From NCBI GenBank assembly GCA_026874595.1, contig CM049318.1, positions 25,756,956-25,820,955 on the forward strand: a stretch of DNA of 64,000 bases, given 5' to 3'. The position numbers were made by a program, and so were the translations under genes. The DNA comes from Sipunculus nudus. Its lineage: Eukaryota; Annelida; Sipuncula; Golfingiida; Sipunculidae. The notes beneath the pieces were generated by a model. That model made no database searches, was not told the DNA's origin, and worked only from the letters and a program-made list of their open reading frames with translations. Of this stretch, positions 33,028 through 44,700 are shown piece after piece (the first letter of the stretch is position 1; every line of letters begins with the position of its first letter).

Positions 33028-33600
33028 GAGAGAGAGAAAAAATTACATTTTCATGGCTATCAAATGATTCATTAAAAGAGTTTTACATGTTATTGCACAC
33101 CATGTTTACATCAGCCAGGACTTATTTAATGTTCAGGTCACATGGCGGTAGCTGATTTGGAAAGACTGGAAGAACCAACTGTTAATTTCGATCAAAGCAT
33201 GGTTTTACCATACTTTTTATATATGTTTCATCACCAACAATCTATTTGATATACTCTTAACTGTGTATGTTCATGGATATTATTAATACACATTTGTGAT
33301 GTGACCACATTCCTGTTTGGTGCCACTAACGTCTAAGCGAACACGTCGAAACTGGTACCTGATCACATATATCACATGATATGCTATATTTAGATTAGCA
33401 CGGAACTGCACAGTCCAAAGTCCAGGCTGCCGCGAAGATAAAAGTGTAAACACTACTTGAACCGCTCTTGGATACGCGTTCACGTGATCTGAGAAGAAGA
33501 AAAAACATTTGAAACCGACAGCGCCACCACCTGGCTAGGACTATCGTTAACAGGTTGGTGTGTATTGTCTAATACGGTCCACATAACCATTCCAATCAAG
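33025..33600. repeat. TRIM upstream flank (block B), orphan copy
   Basis: Homologous to 6013-6590 from the TA run to the ccacataa end. The TRIM gene that should lie on its low-coordinate side is absent; that side now holds a hairpin element and the LTR retrotransposon. An ATGGCGG start at 33142 matches that at 6148 over about ten codons, then the frames diverge. Confidence 0.75.
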
Positions 33601-35399
33601 TATCTCCTCGCGTCAGCTGATCCGCCATCGCATTATAATATAACTTTATACATCACACTTTTGCAGATGGACTGATGTAAGAGAGGCAAATTTCTTCCTG
33701 CCACTGCTGTCACTGCAGGTATTGTTTTACGTAAACATATTCAGGTAAAGGCATCTACCTGGATCTAGTGAGTTTAAGAGACATGTTGATCACAAATTAA
33801 ATAAGTTATCAATTTGAGTCAATTAATAAAAGTAGAAATAACTTGACCACTGTCCGTCTGTGTATCATTCAATGCACACCGTCGGCGGTAGGTGTCGCTA
33901 GTATGATGAGTGGCCATAGGTCCTTATACATTTACTTTCCACTGGAACAGAAGGGGATTTTTTCAAAGGGGCGGGCACATTTTAGAAAGCATTATACCAC
34001 CTGGCTCTAAATCAGTTATATACCCTAACTCTTCCCGCCGTCCCCGACCCCCTAATATATGACATACAGTGGAATCTGTTTTAAAGACCACCTATCTATA
34101 AGGCCGCCTGTCTAATAAGACCACTTGTCTAATATCACTACGCTCCCGAGGCAGCGGAAATCTTGCGCTTCTAAAGAAGCAACTGATTTTCACGCTGCCA
34201 GCTTTGACCGTTTATGATATACTTAGACACCAGATGGCGGTTCGTTGCCCGCTGAAATAAACGTGCGTACGATGTGACATGCAGCCAATCAGATGCCAAT
34301 AAACAAACACTCGACAGGCATCCTGGCTCCGCCCATTGCTGCGCTTCAAGCGCCGCTTGATGAGTTTCCGATCGAATTTAAATTGCTCCCTCTGCATTCT
34401 CGCATCATCGACCGGTTGGATTATGACATTATGACTGTGTTAGCGTAGCCATGTATCTGTTGTCTGCAGAACTGAAACAAGCCAGCGAGGTGTACACGCA
34501 GCCATTGTTGTTACGTTTCGTTTGAATTACATATCACCGGCCGAGCATCCTATGTGCCCAAGGCCCTAAGCAAACCACGTCAGGGGGCAATTCTCTCTGA
34601 GCCTGTGGCCTGTTCAGACGGTTACGCAGGGCGATGAGCTGTCACTCAAAACGAAAGAAACATGATTGGCTCCGTTTATTTCTCGCTTGGCTTGGTCTTC
34701 CAGCACAAGGTCTCATCTGATTAGACAAAAATACAGTGCTCCCCTCTGGTGTAGCAATTCAGGATACGAGGTCATAACAAACAGCGCCTTACGATATAGG
34801 TAGGGGCCCTATTATAGGTAAAGCGCTGCGTAAAGAGCGTAAATATCACTACCTTTGAATGAACCGAAGCTTTCACATTGGTTACATCTGACAATTCAAA
34901 TAAGCCCATGCATCTGTCCAGTTCACAGGGTGGTCTTTTTACACAGGTGTTACTGAACCATTAATTGGCCTTACAATTTATGTAGTCTATGTGTTCACAT
35001 ATTAAGCAAATCATCTAAATATTGATAACAATTTCCCTACAACACAAGGTGGTATCCCTGTTTAGTCTCACATTACAAGTTATAAACAGCTAACAATTCC
35101 CCGCCATAACAAATATCTCCTTGAAATTTCCCTTCTTTGTCTATAGCTTACACTATCTACATTCATTAACTACCGTCTTGTTACAGACCGCGCAGCTATT
35201 TTATTGCCATTAACATAAAGAGTTACCTCATGAGTCTATTTTCATATAAAATGTTAAGTTACAGTAAAAATGCCAAGAGGGGGAGGTCAGCTTTGTTCAG
35301 TCCGCCGCTAGGACATAAATCCTCGACTATAATGATACAATATGTATTAGACTCGTAAAAAGGCCGGTCATATTCGGGGGCCTGCCAACTTGACGGAAT
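33601..35399. other. Long stretch without a recognised gene
   Basis: A short repeat-like phrase with three aagaccac/aggccgcc steps lies at 34080-34135. A possible 52-bp exon (33667-33718, acceptor ttttgcag, donor cag|gtattg) is noted but weak. Otherwise unique-looking sequence; small frames are not convincing. Confidence 0.45.
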
Positions 35400-35644
35400 T
35401 CCAATGATGCAGTGATCAACTCGACCCCGGTGTAACTGAGTTGATAGAAGGATCCTCGTATATTTTATTTCGACCTAGTAATAACCAAACAAGGTGACAT
35501 GAGGTATTATACTTTACAAAAATTTGTCTTTCAGCAGTTTGTTTCCCCAGAAAAGTTTCGTTTAACATCTGTGGCTGTTAGACAAAAATCTAAGAAACAA
35601 TCCATAAAATTTTGGGGGTAATCCGGATCCGATCATTATGACAA
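35400..35644. repeat. TRIM duplication unit 3, block A part 1
   Basis: Matches 2620-2760 and 19620-20330 up to the ggatc...tatgacaaaa site, where the R3 element interrupts it. Confidence 0.75.
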
Positions 35645-37549
35645 AAAATAACAAGTGACCCATGGGTCATGACGCTCAGCTGACTGGGAAGAGATTTGCA
35701 AAAGGAAATTTTATCATCTGAATGGTAGTATATAACCATTGAACTGAAGCATCAAATAGATTAACCAACAGGCTGAGATTGTGTCTGTATTAAAATATCT
35801 CAAAAATAGAGAAAAAATGCATAAACTTTAAAAAAAATACAGGTGGCTCCACCAGTCTGCAGAAACTAATAAAAACACCTAATTGTCAATATGCATGCAA
35901 AGAAGCATGGTGTTCTCTGGATTAGTTGTTCAGATACTTCAGCTTTTGTACCAAATTTTCCATTATTCTGAGCTGTACTTTGGAGTGCCACAGCTCAAAG
36001 GATATTGGTAACAGAGTCCTTATTTCAGGTTTCCATGGAGACTTTTCATGGGTCTCCCTGTGTGTCAAGAATGAAGATTCTAGGTCCAGTCGTTAAATTT
36101 GAACCCTGTTGACAGGTAACTACATCCTTAAAGGTCTCAAAAATAGAGAAACAAAAATTATAAAAATTTGAAAAATACAGGTGGCGCCACCAGTCTGCAG
36201 AAACTGATGAAACATCACATGATTAATATGTATGCCAAAAATCATGACCATAAGTGATGTAGTTAATCAGATATTGAAGTTTTTTAATGAATTTTTTTAC
36301 TATTCCGGGGGGTACTTTGGGGCCCCATAGCTCAAAGGATATGGGTAACAGAGACCTTATATCAGGTTTCCAAGGAGATTTTTCATGGACCTCATGGTAA
36401 CAGAGACCTAATTTCTGGTTTTCAGGGAGACCCTTAATAGGTCTCTCAGAATGTCAAGAATGTTCACATTTTTAAAGGTCTCAAAAATAGAGAAAAAAAT
36501 TCGTAAAAAATCGAAAAATACGGGTGGCGCCACCAGTCTGCAGGAACTGATGGAACATCTCATGATCAATATGTATGCCAAAATCATGACCATCAATGAT
36601 GTAGGTAATGAGATATTGAAGTTTTTGTATGAAATTTTTTACTATTCTGGGGGGTACTTTGGGGCCCCATAGCTCGAAGGATATGGGTAACAGAGACCTA
36701 ATTTCTAGTTTCCATGGAGACTTTTCATAGGTCTCTCAGAATTACAACAATGAAGATTCTTGGTTTAGTCATAATCATTTGTGCCCTGTTAACAGATGTC
36801 CACATTTTTAAAGGGCTCAAAAATAGAGAAAAAAAATCGTAAAAAATCGAAAAATACGGGTGGCGCCACCAGTCTGCAGGAACTGATGGAACATCTCATG
36901 ATCAATATGTATGCCAAAATCATGACCATCAATGATGTAGGTAATGAAATATTGAAGTTTTTGTATGAAATTTTTTACTATTCTGGGGGGTACTTTGGGG
37001 CCCCATAGCTCGAAGGATATTGGTAACAGAGACCTAATTTCTAGTTTCCATGGAGGCTTTTCATAGGTCTCTCAGAATTTAAAGAATGAAGATTCTAGGT
37101 CCAGTCTTTACGATTTGTGCTCTGTTTACAGATGTCCACATTTTTAAAGGTATCAAAAATAGAGAAAATAAATTCGTAAAAAATTGAACAATGAAGGTGC
37201 CGCCACCAGCCACCAGGAACTGAGGGATCATCTCATGATTTATATGTATACAAAAAATCATGACCATCAGTGATGTAGTTAATGAGATATTGAAGTTTTT
37301 GTATGAAATTTTTGACTATTCTAGGGCGTACTTTGGGGCCCCATAGCTCAAAGGATATGGGTAACAGAGACCTTATTACAGGTTTTCAAGGAGATTTTTC
37401 ATGGACCTCTATGGATGTAAAGTAAGAAGATTCTAGGTCCAGCGGTTACGATTTGTACCTTGCTAACGGACAGACGGCCGGACGGACGACGGACAAAGAG
37501 TGATCGCTATAGCTCAGATGACTTACAGTCAGCTGAGCTAAAAATTAAG
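35645..37549 (+). mobile_element. Element R3, copy 2 (1.9 kb, internal tandem modules)
   Basis: Boundaries come from the two uninterrupted paralogues of the same site in units 1 and 2. It starts near aagtgacccatgggtcat, then gctcagctgact, and ends cagtcagctgagctaaaaa, giving short inverted ends as in 15350-16560. A run of A (aaaa/aaaaat) flanks both sides and may be the target duplication. Inside, modules of about 340 bp each contain an (a)ggtggcgccaccagtctgca box; the modules at about 36450-36780 and 36790-37080 are nearly identical. The tail carries ggacagacggccggacggac and gtgatcgctatagctcagat. No protein is encoded. Confidence 0.75.
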
Positions 37550-38045
37550 CTGAAAGGATTGTGTCTCTTTCGTTTATGCCTTTTTCAATATGATTGAGCT
37601 ATTTGTCGCTATTAGCGGGTTGCTTTGTACTGGCTACGACATGGGGTAGAACTGCGACAGGTGTATAAAATACACACCGAATATCCGATATCGGTTACGG
37701 TTCAGACCCAACTTAACAGGCCCAATACCCGCCCATATATCAACTTTGCACAGGCTCATCCCCCTATGTTCATTCACTGATAATGATAATATTTTATATT
37801 CATCTATTATATCAAAAATAAAAAAGACACATTGAAATTTATTTAAATTTATTTTAAAAAGTATAATAAAATCAATCACTCATCAACTACTAATGCATAA
37901 AATACAGTACATTATACATATCATAGTACTCATGCAGGGATTTAAAATAAATAGTTATTCCATCTTTTTATTATTTTTTCTTTAATTCAAAGCTGTAAGT
38001 ATGCATCCGTAGATCATGGTCAGATATTGTTTCTGACCCACCTCA
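37550..38045. repeat. TRIM duplication unit 3, block A part 2
   Basis: Resumes the alignment with units 1 and 2 at ...aaaggattgtgtctctttc and continues to the gatcatggtcagatattg region. Confidence 0.75.
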
Positions 38046-38062
38046 ATATCTTAGCTGCCTTA

Positions 38063-38363
38063 GTCAAAAGAAATAAAAGTTATGGTTCTCAGGCACCGCC
38101 CGCGTCAATTTAATCCCTCCCGCATCTAACATTTTTATTTTGAATTTCATCTTACAACAAGAAAAAATAAAACAATTTTGATCAGATTTCTTTTGTTATG
38201 TAGTGCTTTTACCTGTTTAGCAAAAAAAAAAATGTCATTATTACGCTTTTCCCTGACCATATGACATTTTTAATTAAACACACAAAAAAAGGGAAAAACA
38301 TTCGCCCGCCGCACTGATTTCTGAAATAAAGTTCCTGAGAACCATACCTTTACTTTTTTTGCC
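38063..38363. mobile_element. Harbinger-like MITE, copy 1
   Basis: 301 bp flanked by TTA on both sides (38060-38062, 38364-38366). The inverted ends share (g)gyaaaaraaa...taaag then atggttctcagg. The interior has CCGCCCGC at both ends and AT-rich sequence. The second copy is at 49963-50251. A TTA duplication with ends starting GGC/GCC is typical of PIF/Harbinger-derived MITEs. Confidence 0.8.
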
Positions 38364-38366
38364 TTA

Positions 38367-38870
38367 AGTATTTTTAGGTCAAACAATTTAATATTGGTTG
38401 GTTTCTGAAATGAGAATATTCACAACTGTACTACACCAAAGGTATTTCAAGACTGCTGAATATCTGAAATTTGTTATAATTTTTCTACATTGAGGGAGTA
38501 AGTCATCCCCTCCACACCCACTCCCCAAAGTGCAACAAGAAACTGTGCCCCTGAGATAATACAATATTACATCTCAAAGGATTACATAATTATTTCTACA
38601 AGAACTAGAATTTAGCCAGATCGACACTTCTGATCATATGAATCATTATATTGTACAATTATATGATGTAAAAAGCATTAATATTTTGTAAGAGTAAGGT
38701 ATATGAAATAAATGAAACGTCATTTAAAGCTTTGTGACCTTATAACATTGTACTTCATTCTTTTTACAAATCAGTCAATGTGTCAAATAAACTGACCGAA
38801 TTTTCAGACAATTTTTACTGGTGTGAAACTTTCTGAATTGAATTTTACACATTGACAGTAACATATATAT

Positions 38871-38871
<1 letters not shown>
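38367..38871. other. No gene recognised
   Basis: AT-rich, nothing supported. Confidence 0.5.

Positions 38872-38928
<57 letters not shown>
38872..38928. repeat. (TA)n microsatellite downstream of TRIM copy 3
   Basis: Third member of the set of equivalent TA runs (compare 3601-3634, 21432-21511). Confidence 0.95.
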
Positions 38929-38930
<2 letters not shown>

Positions 38931-39378
38931 TAATTATTATAACATCACAACTATATGCTTTACACTAAACTAAAATATACACGACTATTCCTTGATAAGA
39001 TACCGTGTACTTAGATATTTTCTAGCCTAATACTAGGTCACTTGAATATATCAATAGTTAGTTCCTTGTGTTTATGTAAGAAGAAATAAGACTGGATCCC
39101 TCCATGCAGGCTGTATTTTTAATATTGTCCCATGGTATTTGATATCAGTGATTCTATGATTTTAAGAACATATGAAAACTCACATTTGTATAATCTACAA
39201 CATTACTGAACAATTGTTCTTTCTTCAATAAAAAAACTTAAGTACCATATATTTATTCTCATGTATTCAAGCCAAGATTTGTAAAAAACAATTTGTTCAT
39301 AATATCTTTAAAATGGAAGTGACATTTCAAAACACTCTCCAATTGGAGTTCACACAAGAAACGTAAAGAGCAAGCAAG
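38929..39378 (-). other. 3' flank of TRIM copy 3
   Basis: Aligns with the 3' flanks of copies 1 and 2 (cttgtg, aagaaataagactggatccct, agtaccatatatttatt). A minus-strand AATAAA at about 39255 is a possible polyadenylation signal. Confidence 0.5.
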
Positions 39379-41211
39379 TCAGTTTGAGAATCTGAATAAT
39401 TTTACAGTCTTATCAATATTATATTCCACGACCCACAGATAAGGATATTTGAAAGCGATATCTCTTGGGAAGTAAAGTCCGGTAAGGAGGTTCCTGACAA
39501 AAGTACCGTCCATTTTAAATTCTACAATTCTGTGGTTGCCACAGTCCGCCAACAACAGGTTTCCGTTACTCATCTTGCTGATTCCTCCTGGGTAGTAGAG
39601 TAAACCATCCTCACTCCCCCAGCCTCCGAATCTGGTCAGTACAGAACCAGCTTCATCACAGATGATCACCTCGTGGGTATCATAGGCGGTAACGATCAGC
39701 CTGGTCATCCCGCCCTGACTTATAATCAGTAAATAACTTAAATCCATACAACCCGCAATAGTTAAGGTCTTCCTACAGCCAGAATCATGGAGTGACTGTT
39801 TGATGATGGAATCGGAGGTGAGAATAAAAATATTATCACCGGAGACTGCTAAACCACGAGGATCTGATATCGAAGGTTTTATTTTATGTTTAACGGTAAA
39901 ACCATCCTGTCTAATCTGAGTCACATTAAATCCACGTTTTCTGATGATGTACGTGTCACCGCCGTGTACACAAGCGGCTATACCTTCAATAGGGCTGTCA
40001 GTATGTAACTGTATCGTTGTATCTTCAGTGTACACTTGGTGAACAGGTCCGCCTTCACGCTCACAGACAATAACGTCTCCCTCTGGTGTTCCACAGAGAC
40101 GCCAGGGGTCATGTATGTCTTGCTTTTCACCACAGTTTATCTTCAATACTTCCACAGGGGGCGCTGGTGTAACAGGTACAGCAGTCAGATCTGGTAATTT
40201 ACATACAATTTTACATTTAGCTAACGCATCTAGTGCTTTATTCACGTTTTCAAGTTGACATTTACTAAACGCTATAGAATCAAGCTCTGGTACTGATGAT
40301 AAAGAAGTTCTGAGCAAACTACACATCTGCTCATTAGGGACCTCAGTCAATCGTAACCTGTCCAGACCTCCACCATATTTTTCTTCCAGTAGGCCTTTTC
40401 CGTTCAAGATGGCGACTGAAGCCTGTTTTCTGTGAGCTTCATATTCCGTCCATACTTCATCTATCTTGGCTTTACACAGTCTTTCGTGGTCCACCATTTC
40501 ATTCTCTAGTCTTTCGATCTCCCTCTTTAGTGGATCTAGTGTTCTTCTAATGCCTTCCATACGCTTAAACTGTTGAATATATATTTGATTTTCAGGCAAT
40601 TTCAAGTTCCCCTTTCTCATAAGCTCCTCTAATTCTCCAGCACACTTTCTCACTTTCTCTTTAATCAGCGTTAATTCGGGGGAAATGTCTTCGAGGAAGT
40701 GATCCTTGTGCAAGTCTCCATCAACACATTGTAAACAAACTCCACACAAACAAGTTGTACACACGTATTGAATTGGCGCCCCATGAAGCCGGCATTTACT
40801 TTCGCTCAACGCGTGAGATGTAAACGAAAGCAGTTCCTTGTGTTTATAGCTACAGTCTTTGCACAAAATGACAGAACACATTAGGCATGCTGCATTTCCT
40901 TCCTCATCCTTGCATAAATGACAAGAGTTGGGTTTCGACTCCTTGTTTAAGTAATCAGCAAACTGTTGTACATTAATGTCCAAGGGTAAGCTTGAGACGT
41001 CTCCAGATGGTAGTGCCGAGATCGCCTGACAGGTGGGGCACTCTACCTGTGTCTTGGCATTGTGTCCCTCTCGGTGACGTTTCTCGTGCCATTCCTCTAG
41101 ACATTCGATACAGAATGAATGTAGACACGGCAAACCTCTCGGCTGTCGTCCTTCTTTGCTGTTGAAGCAAATGGAGCATCTGAACGGTGATGACTCGTCG
41201 GCTGTTGCCAT
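39379..41211 (-). CDS. TRIM-type RING/B-box protein with NHL-like C-terminus, copy 3 (intact)
   Basis: Single-exon gene of about 610 residues from the chosen start at 41211, whose accATGG context and Met-Ala-Thr beginning match copies 1 and 2. The frame is open further upstream (to 41307), but that extension reads through AT-rich flank. RING cysteines/histidine are at 11, 14, 28, 30(H), 33, 36, 57 and 60. Two B-boxes, a coiled coil rich in Lys/Glu and a C-terminal half with LLLADCGNHRIVEF complete the protein. It is the most divergent copy in the coiled coil and the middle region. Predicted E3 ubiquitin ligase. Whether it acts in immunity, as proposed for expanded bivalve TRIM families, cannot be told from sequence. 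Confidence 0.9.
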   Translation of the reverse strand: MATADESSPFRCSICFNSKEGRQPRGLPCLHSFCIECLEEWHEKRHREGHNAKTQVECPTCQAISALPSGDVSSLPLDINVQQFADYLNKESKPNSCHLCKDEEGNAACLMCSVILCKDCSYKHKELLSFTSHALSESKCRLHGAPIQYVCTTCLCGVCLQCVDGDLHKDHFLEDISPELTLIKEKVRKCAGELEELMRKGNLKLPENQIYIQQFKRMEGIRRTLDPLKREIERLENEMVDHERLCKAKIDEVWTEYEAHRKQASVAILNGKGLLEEKYGGGLDRLRLTEVPNEQMCSLLRTSLSSVPELDSIAFSKCQLENVNKALDALAKCKIVCKLPDLTAVPVTPAPPVEVLKINCGEKQDIHDPWRLCGTPEGDVIVCEREGGPVHQVYTEDTTIQLHTDSPIEGIAACVHGGDTYIIRKRGFNVTQIRQDGFTVKHKIKPSISDPRGLAVSGDNIFILTSDSIIKQSLHDSGCRKTLTIAGCMDLSYLLIISQGGMTRLIVTAYDTHEVIICDEAGSVLTRFGGWGSEDGLLYYPGGISKMSNGNLLLADCGNHRIVEFKMDGTFVRNLLTGLYFPRDIAFKYPYLWVVEYNIDKTVKLFRFSN

Positions 41212-41476
41212 GGTAATCGGGGTATCTGAATATATATAAAAAGCCATGCATATATTAAATTTTGAAGTAAAGACTGTTGTATATGTACATATAAAAAGTT
41301 TATTCACTCAAGGTTATACAGTTAATTATATTGACCAAAAGTAATTTAGTGATCAGTTGCTAATCGGCCAGGAATGACCTCGCAAAATAAAATACTAGTA
41401 TCCGTACATATAGATTACACATTAGTCAAAGTCAAAACACGTTATCAGTGGGGACGTAGTTAGGAATAATATTAAA
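41212..41476. repeat. TRIM upstream flank (block C), copy 3
   Basis: Aligned with 23907-24180. Candidate promoter region for copy 3; no clear core elements. Confidence 0.65.
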
Positions 41477-41485
41477 AGCTAGAAC

Positions 41486-41880
41486 ACTGGTAGTCAATAA
41501 GCGACCACGTGTATCCGCCCAAATCAGAGTGGGACGGGTGAAGTGAGGCATGGATTGAGTTGCAAGGGGAAATAGAGTGAGATGTGTTGCATATTAGCAT
41601 GGATGTGTGCCATGTAAACATGATAGTGGGTGGTGCAACCTGATATTTGTAAGAGAAAGCTATTAAAGATGTATACATATGCAAAACTTTAAGCAGATAA
41701 GTCAAACCACTGCTGAGATATGAGTGATTTTATCCCACGGCAGACAAACAGAAGGACACTGTGCAAAAATGGTTGCAATTGTGTATGATAAAGAGCTATG
41801 TGAGATCATGCAAAATTTAAGGCCGATACGTCTTACCAGTCCTCAGATATCGGGATTGTAGATACGGAAGGTACAGGATG
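41486..41880 (+). repeat. Modular repeat R4, forward copy
   Basis: Same blocks as 45885-46720 (gtgaggcatggattgagttg, caaggggaaatagagtgaga, catggatgtgtgccatgtaa, gggtggtgcaacctg) and the reverse complement of 17956-18115. Confidence 0.7.
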
Positions 41881-41939
41881 AAACCTTCTAACTGATTTTG
41901 TGTATATGTATATGTTTACATATAAAAAAATTGAAAATA

Positions 41940-42090
41940 GGGTTGTCAATTTCCAGGGAAATAAGCATATTTCCCATGCGTATTTCCCAGGGCACTGGGA
42001 ATTCCCTGGAAATACATGGAATTATACTAATATCTGAAATATACCCCAAAAAACTACAGAAATGTGAGACTATTAATCCTATAATCTGTA
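41940..42090. repeat. Repeat R6, copy 1
   Basis: ggaaataagca, ttccctggaaata, ctgaaatatac, aactacagaaatgtgag and cctattaatcc-like words recur in the same order at 45612-45770. It contains gggaat/attccc inverted words. Confidence 0.6.
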
Positions 42091-42940
42091 GGTACACAAA
42101 CCACCCCCTCGGCGACCTTTATGCAACTCTTTTGAATAAGTTAAAAAATTCACGGCAACCATGGCATTCATGGCGAGGTCTGGAACTTTTTGATAAGCTG
42201 TTGACAATTCAGCAGTTTAAACATTTGTTCAGTTAAATCCTATAATTTATTTTTTGTTTAATTTTATAAAATGTGAGTGGTTGCAAAACAGTTTCAAGTT
42301 CACAGGTGGAAGGACTAGATTGTGGGTGCGGTGGTGGTGTTGATAATAATGGTACATTACCTCTGCATATATTTTCTTTATTTTATTGATTTTATGCAAT
42401 TGCAATAAAACTATTGTCCCCAATGCTCAGATTGAAGGACTAAACAAGGGTAGGGGGATGGTGAGAGTTTGCACACCTTTGCATATACATTCAGGATGCG
42501 AATTTAATTCAACAGTGCTTAATTATTAACTATTTAAAAACAGGTGGATGGATCGAAAAACAAATATTAAAGTTAATTCGCATTCTAAATAGCATCAGAA
42601 TCTATAGCTTATTTGGTCACGTGACATCATATAATGCACACAGATGTGTTAATTTTTTGAATATAATATATTTTTGGAATTTGCAAACAATACATAAAAT
42701 CATTCTTCTAAATTGCACCTTTATTTATACATGATCTGGCTCATATTATATTTGATGTATCAAATTATGCATACTTATGGGTTAAACTATATTTTAATTT
42801 AATGATATAAATTGAAATTATAATTTCTTTAAAAAATAATACATTACCACAACATGGCATCTTCTGAATTACTCGAGAAATGCTCTGTACATTGGAGTGG
42901 AAACAGCTTACAATTAAAGAAATACAGTTCGAACAATAAC
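42091..42940. other. No gene recognised
   Basis: AT-rich; no supportable feature. Confidence 0.5.
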
Positions 42941-44000
42941 AACTAGATATTTCTTTGCACCGCAGGTGCATTAAGGGCATTAATTTATTTTACGGAAACG
43001 GGAGGGTAGGTGCCGCCACCTGTCTGGTTTACAAGAAAATTTTCCAAGATGGATGTACATGCCAAATTTAAGACCAATACCTAGAACCACTCCTGAGATA
43101 TGAGCAATTTTCACCAAAAGCACATGTACAGATAGACGCCACGCCAAAATGATTCAGATTGCAGATGGCACCACCAGTCCTGAGTACAAGATGGAGGAGT
43201 CCAAGATCTATGGATACATAAAATTTCAGTCTGATTCTAAAAATCATATCTGAGAAAGGGGCATTAATTTAATCTACAAAAAACAGGAAGGTAGGTGTGG
43301 CCACCTGTCTGGTTTATGAGAAAACTTTCACAAGTGGATGCCACGCCAAAATGATTGCAGATGCCGCCACCAGTCCTGAGTACAAAATGGATGAGTCCAA
43401 GATCTATGAATGCGCACAATTTCAGGTCAATTAGGCATATCACTCATCAGAAAAGGGCATTAATTTATTCTACGAAAACGGGAAGGTACGTGGCGCCACC
43501 TGTGTGGTTTATGAGAAAACTTTCCAAGATGGATGGACATTCCAAATTTCAGACTAATACTTTGACCCACTCCGGAGATATGAGCAATTTTCACCAAAAG
43601 CACATGGACGGATAGACGCAACAGGAAAATTATTGCAGATGGCACCACCAGTCTTGAGTACAAGATGGAGGAGTCCAAGATCTATGGATACGCACAATTT
43701 CAGTCCGATTTTCAAAACCACTCCCGAGGAAAGGGCATTATATTATTTTACTAAAACTCACAGGTAAGTTGCGCCACCTGTCTGGTTTATAAGAAAACTT
43801 TCCAAGATGGATGGACATGCCATATTTCAGACCTATACCTTGAATCACTTGGGAGATATGAGCAATTTTCACCCAAAGCACATTTACAGATGGACGCCAA
43901 CGCTAAAACGATTGCAGAAGGCGCCTCCAGTCTTGAGTACAAGATGGAGATCCTGAGAAATTATGGGTTAATGTACTGATAACCGATGACCCCCTACAAA
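42941..44000 (+). repeat. Modular element with R1 repeats
   Basis: The left end actagatatttctttgcacc-gcaggtgc matches, with two mismatches in 28 bp, the left end of the element at 50757. At least three to four R1 units follow, each with aaaacgggaaggta, a (g)gtggcgccacctgtctgg box, aaaactttccaagatggatg, a gagatatgagcaattttcac block and atggcaccaccagt. Unit length varies between about 190 and 290 bp. No protein. Confidence 0.75.
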
Positions 44001-44700
44001 AGTGGTTGATGCAGGTGGCACCACTATACCTAAATTTCAGAATTGACTCATGTGACCAACATTGCAATAAAATTTGGTGATGATAGCTCAACCCGTTTCT
44101 GAGAGTGCATTTTTAGTATGTTTTTTTACAGATGACTAGGTTCAACTTCCTGTAACTCTGCCAAAAGTCACTGAACTTGAACCATTTCAACAAACTGGAG
44201 AGAGATTGTACAAGGATTCACTTCTGAATGTTTGGGATGTGAATAAATTAATTAATTTTTTCAAATTAATTAGAAATCAGAATAAAATCAGGGCTATTCA
44301 AAACTGGCATATTTATGAGAGTTGTATAGTAAGCTTTATTATTATGGTGCTCTGAAACTCCTGAAAGGTATTTATATTGTATTTCAAATAAGAAACATTG
44401 TACAGCACTTGCTAAACTTGGGTGTTAAAATCATGAGTTGGCTACAGAAATAGGCCGTCATAATGATACTTCTGAACAGTTTCTTTGGAGGTTTTTTAGC
44501 TTTTCCCTATAAAAATTAAGATAATGCAGTTAGCCAAAATATAAGCCGAATCTGAGTTTTTTAGGTGACTAATTTTTTGCATAAAATTTGGTGATGCTAG
44601 CTCCTGCCATTTTTGAGATAGTAAGGGTTAACGTACAGACGACGGACGACGGATGCCAGACAACGCCACACCATCGTATACGCTGAGTTACGCTTAAAAC
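44001..44700. repeat. Tail of the modular repeat region
   Basis: Contains gatgatagctcaacccgttt, gatgctagctcctgccattt and, near 44632-44660, a cgtacagacgacggacgacg run like the cggacgg tail of R3. It ends about acgcttaaaaccgg. Confidence 0.5.
44236..44470 (+). repeat. Direct repeat R5, copy 1
   Basis: About 235 bp repeated at 45005-45235 (shared: ggctattcaaaactggcat, attattatggtgct, acattgtacagcacttgcta, atcatgagttggcta). Confidence 0.85.

Noticed and set aside
33667-33718. 52-bp exon with acceptor ttttgcag and donor cag|gtattg
   Set aside because: The donor is weak, no partner exons are visible, and one of the three frames stops at once.
36451-37008. Two near-identical 70-residue plus-strand frames as duplicated small genes
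   Set aside because: They come from the near-identical tandem modules of element R3; neighbouring modules carry stops at the same place.
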